A stretch of DNA of 64,000 bases from Aselliscus stoliczkanus (GCA_033961575.1 CM066732.1:67308687-67372686); one strand, 5' to 3'. Numbered from the stretch's first letter, positions 1-10,855 are shown. Translations and numbers: made by a program. The notes: a model not told the origin generated them from the sequence alone.

Positions 1-11
1 ATGAAGATGCG

Positions 12-425
12 TTAGTTTGCTAGGGCTGCTGTAGCAGGGTACCATAACCTAGGTGATTTAAACAACAAAAATTTATTGTCTCAGAGTCCTGGAGGCTAGA
101 GATCTGAACAAAAGTTGTCAGCAGGGGTGGTTCCATCTGAGAGCTGTGAGGGGAGAGTCTATTCCAGCCCTCTCTCTCTGGCTTGTAGGCAGCCATTTCG
201 TCCTGTGCCTCTTCACCTGATGGACCCCTATATGCATGCCCCTGTGTCCACAGTTCCTTTTTCATAAGGACACCAGACATATTGGATCAGGACCCACTCT
301 AATGACCTTATCTTACCTTAAGTAAACACATCTGCAACAAATCTATTTCAAAGTCACATTCTGAGGTACTGTTACTTAGCACTTCAACATATGAATTTGG
401 GGGAAATTAAGTCAACCCATAACAG
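12..425 (+). repeat. ancient mammalian interspersed repeat, copy 1
   Basis: The stretch opens with a 'gctagggctgctgtagca' type start, has an 'aacaacaaaaatttattg' block, and ends with 'cttcaacatatgaatttggg' and 'caacccataacag'. This is the layout of a very common old mammalian repeat, and a second copy lies at 32186-32670 in the same orientation. I recognise the pattern but cannot name the family with certainty. The small open frame inside it is not a gene. Confidence 0.6.
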
Positions 426-1586
426 AGAGTATGGATGATTTTTGCTTTATTTTATTGTTTTCTTTCCAAGTATTATTGATTTTTTAAAAATTATTTTGGT
501 AATTTAAAAAAGATACATTTTAAAAAAATCCAGAAGTTAAAAATATTTTGTGTATTCATTGTATCTATACAATCTTGTTATAAGTCTCAAACTGTGGCTT
601 ACTGTCACACACATATTTTTCATAATAATCTTCAGTGAAAAATGTTTGGTAGCTGAATTGATCATGATTGCCTCCAGATTTGCCACAACAGCTTGTTAAC
701 CTCTCTTCCAGCACATTTTTATAATGTGTTTTGTTTTGCTTTGCCTGTTTGCATAAATCCTCAGGGCTCCATATAGTCACAAAATTATAGCACATATATT
801 TAGTCCTTTGACTTGTATCCTTTAATGAGTGACTTCAAGTCTGGAACTTTTAAGCCATGCGTTATATTTCTGACTTCAGTGCTAAATTGGTGGGAAATCA
901 TATCAACTATGTTTCATACCCAGTGATACAGAGACACTGGGTAGGAGTTTGTGAGCGATGACTTTTCCAGTCGTATGTGAAGGTAATTGTGACTGTTTGA
1001 CATCCAAGAACTGAGTGACTACTTCAGGCATGAGGACATAGGGAACACACCAAGATAAAAGGAAGGCTTGGAAACAAAGACTACATTCTGAACCAGTTCT
1101 TTCTAAGCACTTCACTCTGGAAGAGAACTTGTTAATGAATAACCACTATTGAATAGCTGCAATGAAAGCAAACAGAGAGCTATTCTACTATTAGTTGTAT
1201 TTTATGCAAAGGTTACCCGTTTGTTTCTGAAAACTCAAATATTCCATATCACCATGAAGTATAGGGTGGGAAGGAATGATTAGGTAAACAACAGACCAAA
1301 AGAAGAGGTAGGAAACAGGAATAATGAAGAAAGAAAAGTTGACCACAAATGAAGGAGTCTAAAGCCAAACAAAAAGGGAAGGAATGGAGGAGAGGCAAGC
1401 CCACATTTGATGTGGAGAAATGTGTGGTTCATTTTACTAAGCCCCAGAATAAAATTTGAGAGTTAATGTCTTAGTCAAGGTCATGGAAAGATGGGTCATT
1501 ATATTCTTAGAAGTACTACCCCACTACAGCAATATTTGTTGTATTTTTTAAACCCTGGTTACCATAAAAGACTAGAGCTTTATATA
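426..1586. other. intergenic, no feature assigned
   Basis: AT-rich sequence with two modest minus-strand open frames (565-795 and 903-1115). Neither shows a recognisable domain, convincing splice sites or a continuous link to the other. I see nothing else here. Confidence 0.5.
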
Positions 1587-1599
1587 AGTATTATTATTC

Positions 1600-1601
<2 letters not shown>

Positions 1602-1630
<29 letters not shown>

Positions 1631-1718
1631 AGTGTCACTGGCCCTCATATGTAGGACTGAACCGGGGCCCCTGGCTTTCCAAGCCAGCGCTTAACCACCG
1701 CGCCACTCGGCCGGCCCT
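1602..1718 (-). mobile_element. short tRNA-derived SINE
   Basis: A poly-T run is followed by the reverse complement of the tRNA-like head (ending cgccactcggccggccct). The 15-bp direct repeat agtattattattctt flanks it at 1587-1601 and 1719-1733, which marks a retrotransposition event. This is the head-only subfamily: tRNA-related part plus poly-A, with no body. Confidence 0.92.
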
Positions 1719-2067
1719 AGTATTATTATTCTTTGTTTGACATCAACTATATGAGATCTGAATGAGGTGCTTTATTCATGGAAAAAAAAAATGGGGAAAA
1801 GAAGTAACAATTAAAAAATTACTAAAGAAATCTAAATTTTCTGATGTAATAAAAATGGTTAGGTAGTATATCACTTCTACATTTTTCACCTCAAATTCTT
1901 CTCCTCTTTTGATTTAAACAAAAGTATGCCTTGCATATCTGATACCCAGAGAAGGTAATTTTTAATATCCTCTACATTTCTATGACAAAAGTATATTCAG
2001 TAATAATCTTGTAACAATTACTAATAATCATTATTGTAAGTCATTCTTCAAAATGAGATAATTTAAG

Positions 2068-2531
2068 GGGCCAGCCGAGAGGCCGGTTGTTTAAGAGCTG
2101 GCTTGGGATGCCGGCTCTGAGCAGCAGGACCCCAGTTCGGATCCCACATGAGGGCCAGTGTCGCTGCGCCCTCTGCAGCTGAGATGGTGAACAACAGCTC
2201 CTCCTGGAGGTGGGCTGCTGTGAATTGCCGGGTGAAAGTTTAGCTGCATCCCCTGCTGCAGTGGGCTGCCATAGGCTACAGTGAGTGGCCGGCAGCCAGC
2301 GTGAGCTCCCAATAGCCGCGGTGAGCGACATCCAGAGGCCGGCGACTGACCTGCCTCACCCGAGAAGAGTGCAATGGTGATACCAACATGGGCCACTGAA
2401 GAAACGTCCTCCGCAACTAGACTGAAGAACAAAAAGACAGCAACTTGTCTGTTCCTCTTCCCTGGTTCCCCAACACTGTTCCCCTCCCCGAATTCCCCAA
2501 TAAAATCTTTAAAAAAAAAAAAAGAAAATAA
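2068..2531 (+). mobile_element. long composite tRNA-derived SINE
   Basis: The tRNA-like head (2068-2160) is followed by a body of imperfect short modules (repeated 'gtgagc', 'ggccggcagccagcgtgagc') and then a conserved tail containing 'ctagactgaagaacaa', 'acagcaacttgtctgttcc' and 'ccccaataaaatcttt' before poly-A. The flanking direct repeat ataatttaag lies at 2058-2067 and 2532-2541. Overlapping open frames in this region are SINE sequence, not genes. Confidence 0.9.
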
Positions 2532-2541
2532 ATAATTTAAG

Positions 2542-4000
2542 AGAATAAATTTAACCTTTAAAGATATATTCAAATTCAATAAAATATTTATTGTATTAAT
2601 TGAAGTACATATATATTTTACCACCATCCTTCAAAACACATTACCCCTTTCATGTTCACAGTCTATTTTACTTTTAAAAAATTAAATGTAAGTAAAAACT
2701 CTTAAGTGGTCACATGGAATGGTAGAATTAAAGCTACTGAAGTTATTTCTTTATTTTTACAGTTACCATGCTTTCACCATTTATTTAGACTCTACTGTTT
2801 AAATACAAGACTGTGTAACACTGTGGCAGATGCAGAAAAGAGCCAGACCCAGAACTTAAATGACTCCCAATGACTAGGAGCTGAGTGTAGGAACACACCT
2901 ATCACCAAGTGTGTATATGTATGTTGAAGGATACAAATATATAAGACATAGTTTAAAAATACTTGGGAAGAATCTCAAAGTTACTTTTTCAATAAACATG
3001 AGTTGTATGCTGTGAAACATTTATACTTAGAGAGACTGCTTGATTTGCTAGGACTTTATTCTTTTTCAGATCTGTTCAACATTAAAAACACAGACATAAA
3101 ACATTTCTTTTCAACCCTGAAAAAAATGACAAACTGAATTGTATTAGGTTAATTGCAAAATTAGATCAGAGGATGCTAATTCAGGAAAAATGTGTCTCCT
3201 CCCCCCATTTTTCCCTTCCTTTAAGACCAAGAGATGCATATAATTTAATCATGCTTGCTTTGGGTAACAACCAGCATGGGGTTGAATGCATTGAATCTGC
3301 TCTCTAAGGAAGTACAATACTTGACATTTTCAATGCATCACTGAACAAGAGGTCAAATAGAGTAGTTCTAACATAATATAGCACATCGAACTATTCACAA
3401 TACCGTAACTCAATATATCCTGTGTATATTTCTCCTACTTTAACAAGTGGGTCATCAGTCTCTTAGGCAACTTTAGTCCAGCTATAAATTTATGATATTA
3501 TACTTTTCAATATGTTCCTGCTCAGTTTTCATAAATTGTCCCTAACATACAATCATTTGGGAAAGAAAAAGACTTAAGATATTTATTTTTAATTGCTATA
3601 TTACTCAAAAATTATTATTATTTCTTATTGAGAATTTTTGGAATCTACATATACTATCAAAACTAATGTGTTTATCCAATAGAAGAATTATAATTATCCA
3701 TCTAGTTTTCTTTTAAATGATTTTTTAGCTATTTAACTAAATTACCAAGGGACCATACCCTTGAGGAGAAATAGTTACTGTCAGAGAATAGAGTTTACTC
3801 TACTAAACTCTTTAGTTTAGTTTACTAAACTAAAATTTAAAAATTGCATGAGAGCAAATATAAGAATTAGAAGTTCTGTGAGAAAGTAGACATTTCCCTT
3901 AATGTGAATGATAAATAATCTACATAGAAATATAATAACTCTCTTAAGTTAGTATGTTTTCCTTGCTGTTTAGTTCTTGTTTGTAGAAATTTTATATGTA
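2542..4000. other. intergenic, no feature assigned
   Basis: AT-rich sequence without a supported gene. There is a small imperfect repetition of 'tttagtttagtttactaaact' character near 3800-3835. Nothing else stands out. Confidence 0.5.
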
Positions 4001-4225
4001 CCAGGGGTGCCAAAAAAATGTATACAAGTGGACACTTTGGTTGGTGTTGTTCAAGCAGTAGTTGGCTGTCATAAGAAGTGTCTGGAAGCTGATGGTAACT
4101 ACTTTGAGCACCTCTTGTAATTGCAAGTCAAATGTGACTTGTATTCATCTTTTGTTATCTGTGTTGAATATTACAATTTTAATAGTTTTTCTTTCTTAAA
4201 ATGTGTATACATGTTTTTGGCACCA
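4001..4225 (+). mobile_element. internally deleted Tc1/mariner-like element
   Basis: The left end (ggtgccaaaaaaatgtatac) and the right end (gtatacatgtttttggcacc) are inverted copies of each other. Between them is what looks like the last part of a mariner transposase frame, ending Asn-Tyr-Phe-Glu-His-Leu-Leu-stop near 4120. A TA dinucleotide precedes the left end. Most of the transposase gene is missing, so the copy is non-autonomous. Confidence 0.7.
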
Positions 4226-4239
4226 TATATGTATACATA

Positions 4240-4290
4240 TGGCACGTACACGTGTGTGTGCGTGCGCACACACACACACACACATACACT
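4240..4290. repeat. (CA/TG)n microsatellite
   Basis: A run of alternating gt/ca (gtgtgtgtgcgtgcgcacacacacacacac), partly self-complementary. It lies just outside the mariner-like right end. Confidence 0.85.
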
Positions 4291-4293
4291 CAT

Positions 4294-4854
4294 CATTTTA
4301 AATCACAAAGAACAACAGTGACATGACATTTTAACCACAGGTGATTAAAATCAGCTTGTGGCTTATCTGAACAGTTCGTTAATTATATGGTTATATGATG
4401 ATATTTTCATACAGTAGAGTTTTAGGCTTAGAAGATTTTTCTTCCATATTTATTTAATAAATCTAAGCATTTACCATAAGTACATATATATTTTTAAATA
4501 CCTTCACTAGGCATTTATTATTTAAAATATTTGAGCATTATACATGTTTTGGGGATTTAAAATGTTTTGAAGAGTTTATAATCTCATGAGAAAGGGTGTT
4601 CTATTTCTGTCTTAGGTCCTAATACAGTTAGGGAGTGTGCAGTTTAGACTCTTTATAAAAACTCATTCTTAATAAGGTATACCTGAAATTGTTTGACATA
4701 TCTTCTTCTAAAGACTCATGGCGGAGACCTGACCTATGCCACTTCAAAAAATAAATGTTATCTCCTGGAAGGAAGAGTCCGTGTTTAGAGCAGGCGACTC
4801 ATCTTCCATGGCTGTCTAGGCTGGGACCTGGAAATCAAAAGTGAACGTACAGAG
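4294..4854. other. intergenic, pre-insertion locus of the provirus
   Basis: AT-rich sequence with no recognised gene. Its last six bases, caagag (4855-4860), are one copy of the target-site duplication of the provirus. Confidence 0.5.
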
Positions 4855-4860
4855 CAAGAG
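4855..4860. repeat. target-site duplication of the provirus, left copy
   Basis: caagag directly precedes the 5' LTR and recurs at 11510-11515 directly after the 3' LTR. Six bases is the usual duplication length for betaretroviral integrases. Confidence 0.93.
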
Positions 4861-5274
4861 TGTTGGGGGCCATGCAGGATAGCTTTAGCCTGAGAAATAC
4901 ATGTTGTTCTCATTTGTCCCACCTGGGAGGTGTTATTCACTATTGAGATTTGTGGAGAGAATGACCAGTTCCAGTGAATGCACAAGAAGAAAGATGTTTG
5001 TCCATATGCTCGAAACTAGCAGCCTTGGGAGCCTGACCTTTAAGCTTCCATTGAGTAGTTAATAGATTACTAGCAGATGTAGTCATGCATGCCTGTCATT
5101 TTCTGTTCAGCACGTACCCTCAGATGTATACTGTATATAAGGTCTATGAGAAATAAACTCGGGGATTCAGTATTTACTGTTGCCCTCCCCATGCCTATCT
5201 TTGTCTTCTCTGTCTTTTCTTAATCCTCACTCCCCCTTTCAGGACCGTTCGTATTTTGCCGGCTGGAACCGGCA
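4861..5274 (+). repeat. 5' long terminal repeat
   Basis: Begins tgttgggggcc and ends ggaaccggca, that is TG...CA. TATA box TATATAA lies at 5134-5140 and polyadenylation signal AATAAA at 5152-5157, so U3 holds both just upstream of a probably very short R region, as in MMTV-type LTRs. The partner is at 11093-11509. Differences include a 4-bp 'ctag' insertion in the 3' copy. Confidence 0.95.
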
Positions 5275-5276
5275 GG

Positions 5277-5294
5277 TGGCGCCCGAACAGGGAC
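5277..5294 (+). promoter_or_regulatory. primer binding site for tRNA-Lys3
   Basis: TGGCGCCCGAACAGGGAC, two bases after the LTR end, is an exact 18-base match to the complement of the tRNA-Lys3 3' end. The same primer is used by MMTV and lentiviruses. It identifies the start of minus-strand DNA synthesis. Confidence 0.97.
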
Positions 5295-5388
5295 CTGAAA
5301 ACTGGGGACGAAAGTGAAGGACACCGCAGAAAACAGCGTAAGCAAGAAAAGTGAGTGGTGCGGTGAATAACTTTGGGAGAAAATAACC

Positions 5389-6839
5389 ATGGGTCAGGGA
5401 AGTAGCCGAATGCTTCTTATCCATTTGCTCCAGAATTTACTTCGGGCCCGTGGAGCAAAGGTGGGTCAGCAACAATTAGAAAAGCTCTTAGACTTCATTG
5501 AAAAGGTGTGCCCATGGTTTCCAGAAGAAGGTACTGTAAATTTAGAAACTTGGAAGAAGGTAGGCGAGCGGCTTCAGGATTATTATGAAGCTCATGGGCC
5601 AAGCAAAATTCCTGTAGACACTTTTGCATTGTGGACCCTCATTAGGGACAGTCTTGATCCCCAACATGAGGGATTGAGAAGCAACTCAGAAGAAGCTAGC
5701 CTAAATAGCTTGATGAAGCCGGATCAGACTGAAAACAAAGTTCCTTCGGCTCCGCCGGCTTCTGTGGTTTTGGGAAGGGATCTTTTTGATGGTTCTGGTA
5801 ATGAATTGGATTCTGGGGAAGAGGAAGAGTTAGAGGAGGAGGCTGTTCGATATCATGAAAATGATGTTAGACGAATAGTTGGGGTAGCACAACAGACGGA
5901 TCCCCTTAAGCCTGTTGAGGACAAACCCTTAAAAAGTGAAGTTCATAGACTTCAAAATGCTTTCACTTCTTTAGCAGTACAAATACAGCAATTGCAATCT
6001 AAACAGACGTTTCCAAAACCCCCAGATGAATCCTCTCAGTGGCTACCTAACTTGCCCACTAGTCATCCGCCTAGCATAATAGCAGGTTTAGATCCCCCTC
6101 CTCTTTATCCCCTGGAAAAAGACTCCCTGCCTAAGGACCTGCCCATTGTAGCCATGGTAGGACAGTCCCCTCAAATGCTTAAATTATCCCCGTTGAATTC
6201 AGTCCTACAAGCGGCAGTCGCCCGCGGGGAAGATACTCAAGGCTTTTCTTCTGTATATCCTGTCATTGAAAGGCCTGATGCTCAGGGAAATATGCAAAGA
6301 GTCCATACACCTTTCCCTTTTAAGCAATCAAAGGAATTAAAAACTGCTTGTTCACAGTATGGACCCACAGCTCCCTTTACCCAAGCCATGCTAGAAAGTT
6401 TAAGCACTGAGGCCTTACCCCCTGGGGATTGGAAACAACTTGCAAAGGCATGCTTATCCGGAGGAGATTATTTACTATGGAAATCAGAATTTGCCAATCT
6501 GTGTCAGCAGACTGCAGATCTCAATCTAGCTCAGCAAATTCCTATAACTTTGACATGCTAGCTGGAGAAGGGCCATATAGAGAAACACGACAACACTTAC
6601 TTTTTAATCCCGCTGTTTATACTCAGGTCAATGCCGCTGCCCGGAGAGCCTGGCATAAGTTGCCCTCTGCAGGGAGACAGACAGAGGATTTATCTAAAGT
6701 TAGGCAAGGACCAGATGAATTGTATCAGGATTTTGTAGCACGGCTCATGCAAACTGCCGGAAGGTTAATGGGAGATTCAGATGCAGGAATGATGTTGGTG
6801 AAACAGCTCGCTTATGAAAATGCTAATGCTGCATGCTGA
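5389..6839 (+). pseudogene. gag: betaretroviral gag, frameshifted and 3'-deleted
   Basis: The first frame runs 390 codons (5389-6561). It starts Met-Gly-Gln-Gly-Ser-Ser, an N-myristoylation signal. A PSAP motif (residues 119-122) and a PPxY motif (237-240) are late-domain motifs that recruit Tsg101/ESCRT and Nedd4-type ligases. A short helical, Gln-rich stretch (about 182-207) may be a coiled coil. Capsid begins near residue 290 (PDAQGN, PFPFK, YGPTAPFT). The frame is lost near 6550 and capsid continues in another frame to 6839, including the major homology region (QGPDELYQDFVARL). The end of capsid, all of nucleocapsid with its zinc knuckles, and protease are absent. No functional Gag can be made from this copy. 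The start was chosen for the myristoylation motif, 94 bases after the primer site. Confidence 0.93.
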
Positions 6840-6845
6840 GCAGCT
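6825..6845 (+). other. internal deletion junction joining capsid to RT
   Basis: Capsid sequence (ENANAAC) stops at about 6836 and reverse-transcriptase sequence (AEQLNSGHIAPS) begins within a few bases. Nucleocapsid, protease, any dUTPase and the N-terminal part of RT are therefore missing. The sequence at the joint, 'gctgcatgctgagcagctc', is rich in short repeated gc/tgc words, but I cannot tell whether microhomology or template switching made it. Confidence 0.85.
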
Positions 6846-9423
6846 CAATAGCGGCCACATAGCCCCATCAAACTCTCCTTGGAACTCTTCAATATTTGTA
6901 ATCAGAAAAAAATCAGGAAAATGGAGGCTTCTCCAAGATTTAAGAAAAATCAATGAGACTATGAAATTGATGGGAACTTTACAGCCAGGATTGCCCACTC
7001 CAGCAGCAATTCCTGCAAATACCTTTAAAATCATAGTGGATTTAAAAGATTGCTTTTATACCATACCTTTGGCTTCCAAAGATTGCAAAAGATTTGCTTT
7101 CAGTGTCCCTTCTACCAATTTTAAAGAGCCCATGAAACGATATCATTGGCTAGTCCTTCCCCAAGGAATGGCAAACAGCCCTACTTTATGCCAAAAATTC
7201 GTGGCTCAAGCCATTACTAAAACTAGACAGGCTTACCCTCAATTATATATTGTTCATTATATGGATGATATTCTTTTAGCTGACAAACAAGAAGTGTTGC
7301 TATTGTCTGCCTATGCACATTTACAACAGTCCTTGACAGATTATGGATTAATTATTGCCCCTGAAAAAGTGTAGACTGAGGCACCATTCTCTTATCTTGG
7401 ATACACTTTGTACCCTAGAAAAATTATTCCTCAAAAGATACAACTTAGAAAGGACAACTTAAAGACTTTAAATGATTTCCAAAAATTATTAGAAGATATA
7501 AATTGGCTTAGGCCACATCTAAAGGTCACTACTGGAGAATTAAAACCCTTGTTTGATATTCTAAAAGGAGACTCAAGTCCAGCCTCTATGCGCAGTTTAA
7601 CTTTTGAAGGAAGACAAGCTTTACAGATGGCCGAACAGGCTACTGAAAAACAACAAATTTTGTATTTAGATTACACCCAAACATGGGCAGCCTACATTCT
7701 CACCAGGGCACTTACGCCTACTGCAGTGCTATGGCAACAGGGACCATTGTTATGGCTTCATCTACCTGTCTCCAGCTCGGGTTTTAACTCCTTATTATGA
7801 GGCTGTTGCTCAGCTTGTACAAATGGCTCGAATAGAATCTAGAAAATATTTTGGAATTGAGCCACCTATAATAGCAGTGTCTTTTACTAAACAGCAAATG
7901 GAATGGTTGTTTCAGAATGTAGATTCTTGGGCTACAGCTTTTGCCCATTATCCTGGGAAAATAGATAATCACTACCCCAGTGACAAATTATTGCAATTTT
8001 CACAACTACATGCTTATGTTTTTCCAAGTGTAGTTAAACAAACTCCTATCCCAGTAGCTTCTCTAGTGTTCACTGATGGTTCATCCAATGGAACTGCAGT
8101 GTATATAGTTGATGGACAACAACAGATACTTTACACTCCTCCTGCTTCTGCCCAAGTAGTAGAGTTAAGAGCTGTCACTTCAGTTCTACAAAAGTTAAAT
8201 ACCCAACCTTTTAATCTCTATACAGATAGTATATTGCTAGAGCTTTGCAGATCATTGAACTTGTTCTTCAAATTGAAACTTCCAACACAGAGGTCCAAGC
8301 CTTATTTATACAAATTCAGAAAAACTTGCAAGCTAGAACTCAGCCCTGTTATACTGAACATATTAGGGCACATTCGGGACTTCCGGGTCCTCTAGCAAAA
8401 GGAAATTTTCTTGCTGATGCAGCCACAAGGCAGGTATTCTTTACCCAGAAACAATTAACTCAACAATCACATGCTCTTCATCACCAAAATAGTAACAGCC
8501 TAAGAAAACAATTTCACATCACCTAAGAGGCAGCAAGACAAATTGTCAAACAATGTACCTCTTGTCCTCAGCATTTATCGGTTCCCCACTATGGTGTAAA
8601 TCCACGAGGTCTAAAATCCAATCATTTATGGCAAATGGATGTTACTCATGTTTCAGAATTTGGTAAATTAAAGTACGTCCATGTCACTATAGATACTTAC
8701 TCTGGATTCCTCCTGGCTACTGCTCAAACTGGCGAAGCTAGCAAACATGTTATAGCTCACTGTTTAAAATGTTTTTCTGCCATGGGTCAGCCCCTGATTA
8801 TTAAAACTGATAATGGATCAGGATATACAGGACAAGCTTTCCAACGTTTTTGCACCCAGTTACATATTATCCACAAGACAGGAATTCCTTATAATCCCCA
8901 AGGTCAAGGAATTGTGGAGAGAGCTCATGGTTCTCTTAAAGCCCAACTACAAAAAATAAAAAAGGCGGAGTTATACCCCGTTTCTCCTCATAACTATCTT
9001 AACCATGCTCTCTTCATTTTAAATTTTTTAACTCTGGATGCCAATGGCAAGTCAGCCGCAGATCGGCTGTGGCATTCTGAAACGCACCAAGTTTATGCGC
9101 GGGTGCTTTGGAAAGACCCTCTTACGGGTCAATGGAATGGTCCCGACCCGGTATTAATATGGGGACGAGGGCATGTTTGTATTCTTCCACAGGATGCTGA
9201 AAATGCCAGGTGGCTTCCTGAAAGATTGGTCCACTTCGCGGGAACCTCTCCTGTGCTGGAGGACTCCCCTGCTGCTGATCTTGCTGGTATGCCCCCTGAC
9301 GAATCAAGGAGAGCTGTACTGGGCATATGTGCCCGACCCACCCATCCTCCATCCATCCGTCTGGGAGAGCCCAGAAATCCCAGTCTATGTCAACGACACC
9401 CATGCCCTAGGATTGCCATCTAG
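6840..9423 (+). pseudogene. pol: betaretroviral pol: RT, RNase H, integrase (broken)
   Basis: RT palm with the catalytic YMDD at 7258-7269. RT is cut by an in-frame TAG at 7372-7374, and the frame changes near 7775. RNase H residues are visible as Asp (8075-8077, TDGS), Glu (8162-8164) and Asp (8225-8227, YTDS), followed by another frame change near 8230. Integrase has an N-terminal HHCC-like region (about 8478-8565) interrupted by TAA at 8524-8526. Its catalytic core, with Asp 8638-8640, Asp 8809-8811 and Glu 8917-8919 (D,D-35-E spacing), is open to 9423. The last 250 bases overlap env in another frame, as in other betaretroviruses. The RT amino terminus is deleted. The enzyme cannot be produced as a unit. 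Confidence 0.93.
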
Positions 9424-10855
9424 TGGCCATTTGAGCTGGCAAACGGAGGAGAATTTCAACTATAATGGCTCAGGGATAGGATTGCCTATTTGTATTTCTA
9501 AAAATGTGTCAGCCACTGGATGTTTGCGCAGCTCTTATGTGACTCTGCATACTAGTAACTCCCAGATAGGATGGAATGTCCGTCTTAATTTGTTAGGGGA
9601 ATGGTCAGGAGGACAGAAGGTAAAAGAGACTATGCCGCAGTCGCTCCTGCCATGTGATGAAGAAGTTGGACTGAACACCGAAGCTGTCCCCTGGAAAATG
9701 TGTCATGGCAACATGCCAGTGAGATACAATATCTCTGGAGTGAATCGGTACATTCTGGACTGGTCTCAAAGTAACAAAATGAGTTGGACAAGGGGACTGG
9801 CCTCTGGAATGTGGAAGTCGGACACACAATACCAGCAGAACTCTCTTTGGAAACTTGCAGGGGCAATGGGTGAGAACCTCCAAACTGTGACTGTTTGTAG
9901 ACCAGATACTCCCTGTACTTCAACTATTCGCTCTGTAAATGTATCCGCCTGTGTTCCCTATCCTTATGTACTCATGATTGGAAACTTGTCTATTACCTTT
10001 AATAATTTAAGATTTAATGTATCTTGCTATAATTGTACCTTGACAAACTGTGTCTCCTGGGTACCACTTGGGACCCGCGTTATGTTATTTCATCAACCAT
10101 CTTTTGTTATGCTTCCTGTTAATGTTTCTGGACCATGGTATGCTGAGAGAAGCCTGCAGTTATTTAAAGAGATTGAATATGCTTTGGGTAGACCAAAAAG
10201 ATTTATAGGGCTTTTAATTGCTGGAATTGCTGCTCTTGTAACTGTTATTGCAACTGCTGCCACTGCTGCAGTGGCCCTCTCTCAGACTGTTCAGAATGCT
10301 CATTATGTCAATGAATTATCTAAAAATGTTACTGTTACTTTAGGAACCCAAGAAGATGTAGATAAAAAAATATTAGAACAAAAGGTAAATGCATTATATG
10401 ATATGATTCAATATTTAGGTGATGAAATTCAAAGTCTGAAAGTATGGTCTCATTTGAAATGTCATGCTGAATATCATTGGATATGCGTTACGCCTAAAAC
10501 TTACAATGAAAGCTTCTATGGGTGGAACAAAGTCCGCCTACACCTCCAAGGTATCTGGCATGATGATAATCTATCATTAGATATCCTCCGGTTACATGAG
10601 GAAATACAGAACATGAAGGAAGCCAAACCTTTACAGTTTGATGCTGCCCAGGCTGCTTCTAATTTTGTGGACCAAATGAAAAACTCCTTCCCGTCCATGA
10701 AAGACACCACCCATCTGATTATGTCAATTCTCGCATTGGGTCTCTGTGCCTTTCTGGTTTTGTGCCTACTCCCCATCCTCATAAAATGTTTTTTCAATCG
10801 GTTTTTTGAGATACAGGCTAAGATACATGAAATGAAGCTCAAGGCCTTGCCTTGA
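9173..10855 (+). CDS. env: intact betaretroviral envelope glycoprotein ORF (560 aa)
   Basis: Uninterrupted 560-codon frame. A hydrophobic signal segment lies at about residues 26-41. Surface subunit to about 343 with the betaretroviral 'IPVYVNDTH' motif and nine N-glycosylation sequons. A furin-type site RPKR at 340-343 is followed by a hydrophobic fusion-peptide-like stretch (344-370). The transmembrane subunit has heptad-like helices, a Cys...Cys segment ending WICVTPK, three more sequons, a membrane anchor at about 514-539 and a short cytoplasmic tail. I see no gammaretroviral immunosuppressive-type motif. From family knowledge this is a class I fusion protein. Gag and pol in the same provirus are broken, so an intact env is unusual and raises possible host retention. 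The first ATG is assumed; the true start and splicing are not shown by sequence alone. Confidence 0.93.
   Translation: MFVFFHRMLKMPGGFLKDWSTSREPLLCWRTPLLLILLVCPLTNQGELYWAYVPDPPILHPSVWESPEIPVYVNDTHALGLPSSGHLSWQTEENFNYNGSGIGLPICISKNVSATGCLRSSYVTLHTSNSQIGWNVRLNLLGEWSGGQKVKETMPQSLLPCDEEVGLNTEAVPWKMCHGNMPVRYNISGVNRYILDWSQSNKMSWTRGLASGMWKSDTQYQQNSLWKLAGAMGENLQTVTVCRPDTPCTSTIRSVNVSACVPYPYVLMIGNLSITFNNLRFNVSCYNCTLTNCVSWVPLGTRVMLFHQPSFVMLPVNVSGPWYAERSLQLFKEIEYALGRPKRFIGLLIAGIAALVTVIATAATAAVALSQTVQNAHYVNELSKNVTVTLGTQEDVDKKILEQKVNALYDMIQYLGDEIQSLKVWSHLKCHAEYHWICVTPKTYNESFYGWNKVRLHLQGIWHDDNLSLDILRLHEEIQNMKEAKPLQFDAAQAASNFVDQMKNSFPSMKDTTHLIMSILALGLCAFLVLCLLPILIKCFFNRFFEIQAKIHEMKLKALP

Noticed and set aside
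565..1115. Two minus-strand frames that could be read as a pseudogene
   Set aside because: No family recognised, the region between them has stops in the relevant frames, and there are no splice signals I trust.
2091..2627. 178-codon minus-strand frame
   Set aside because: It is the antisense of the long SINE; the same peptide pattern recurs at every long SINE copy.
9605..9923. Minus-strand frames within env
   Set aside because: Shadows of the env reading frame on the opposite strand.
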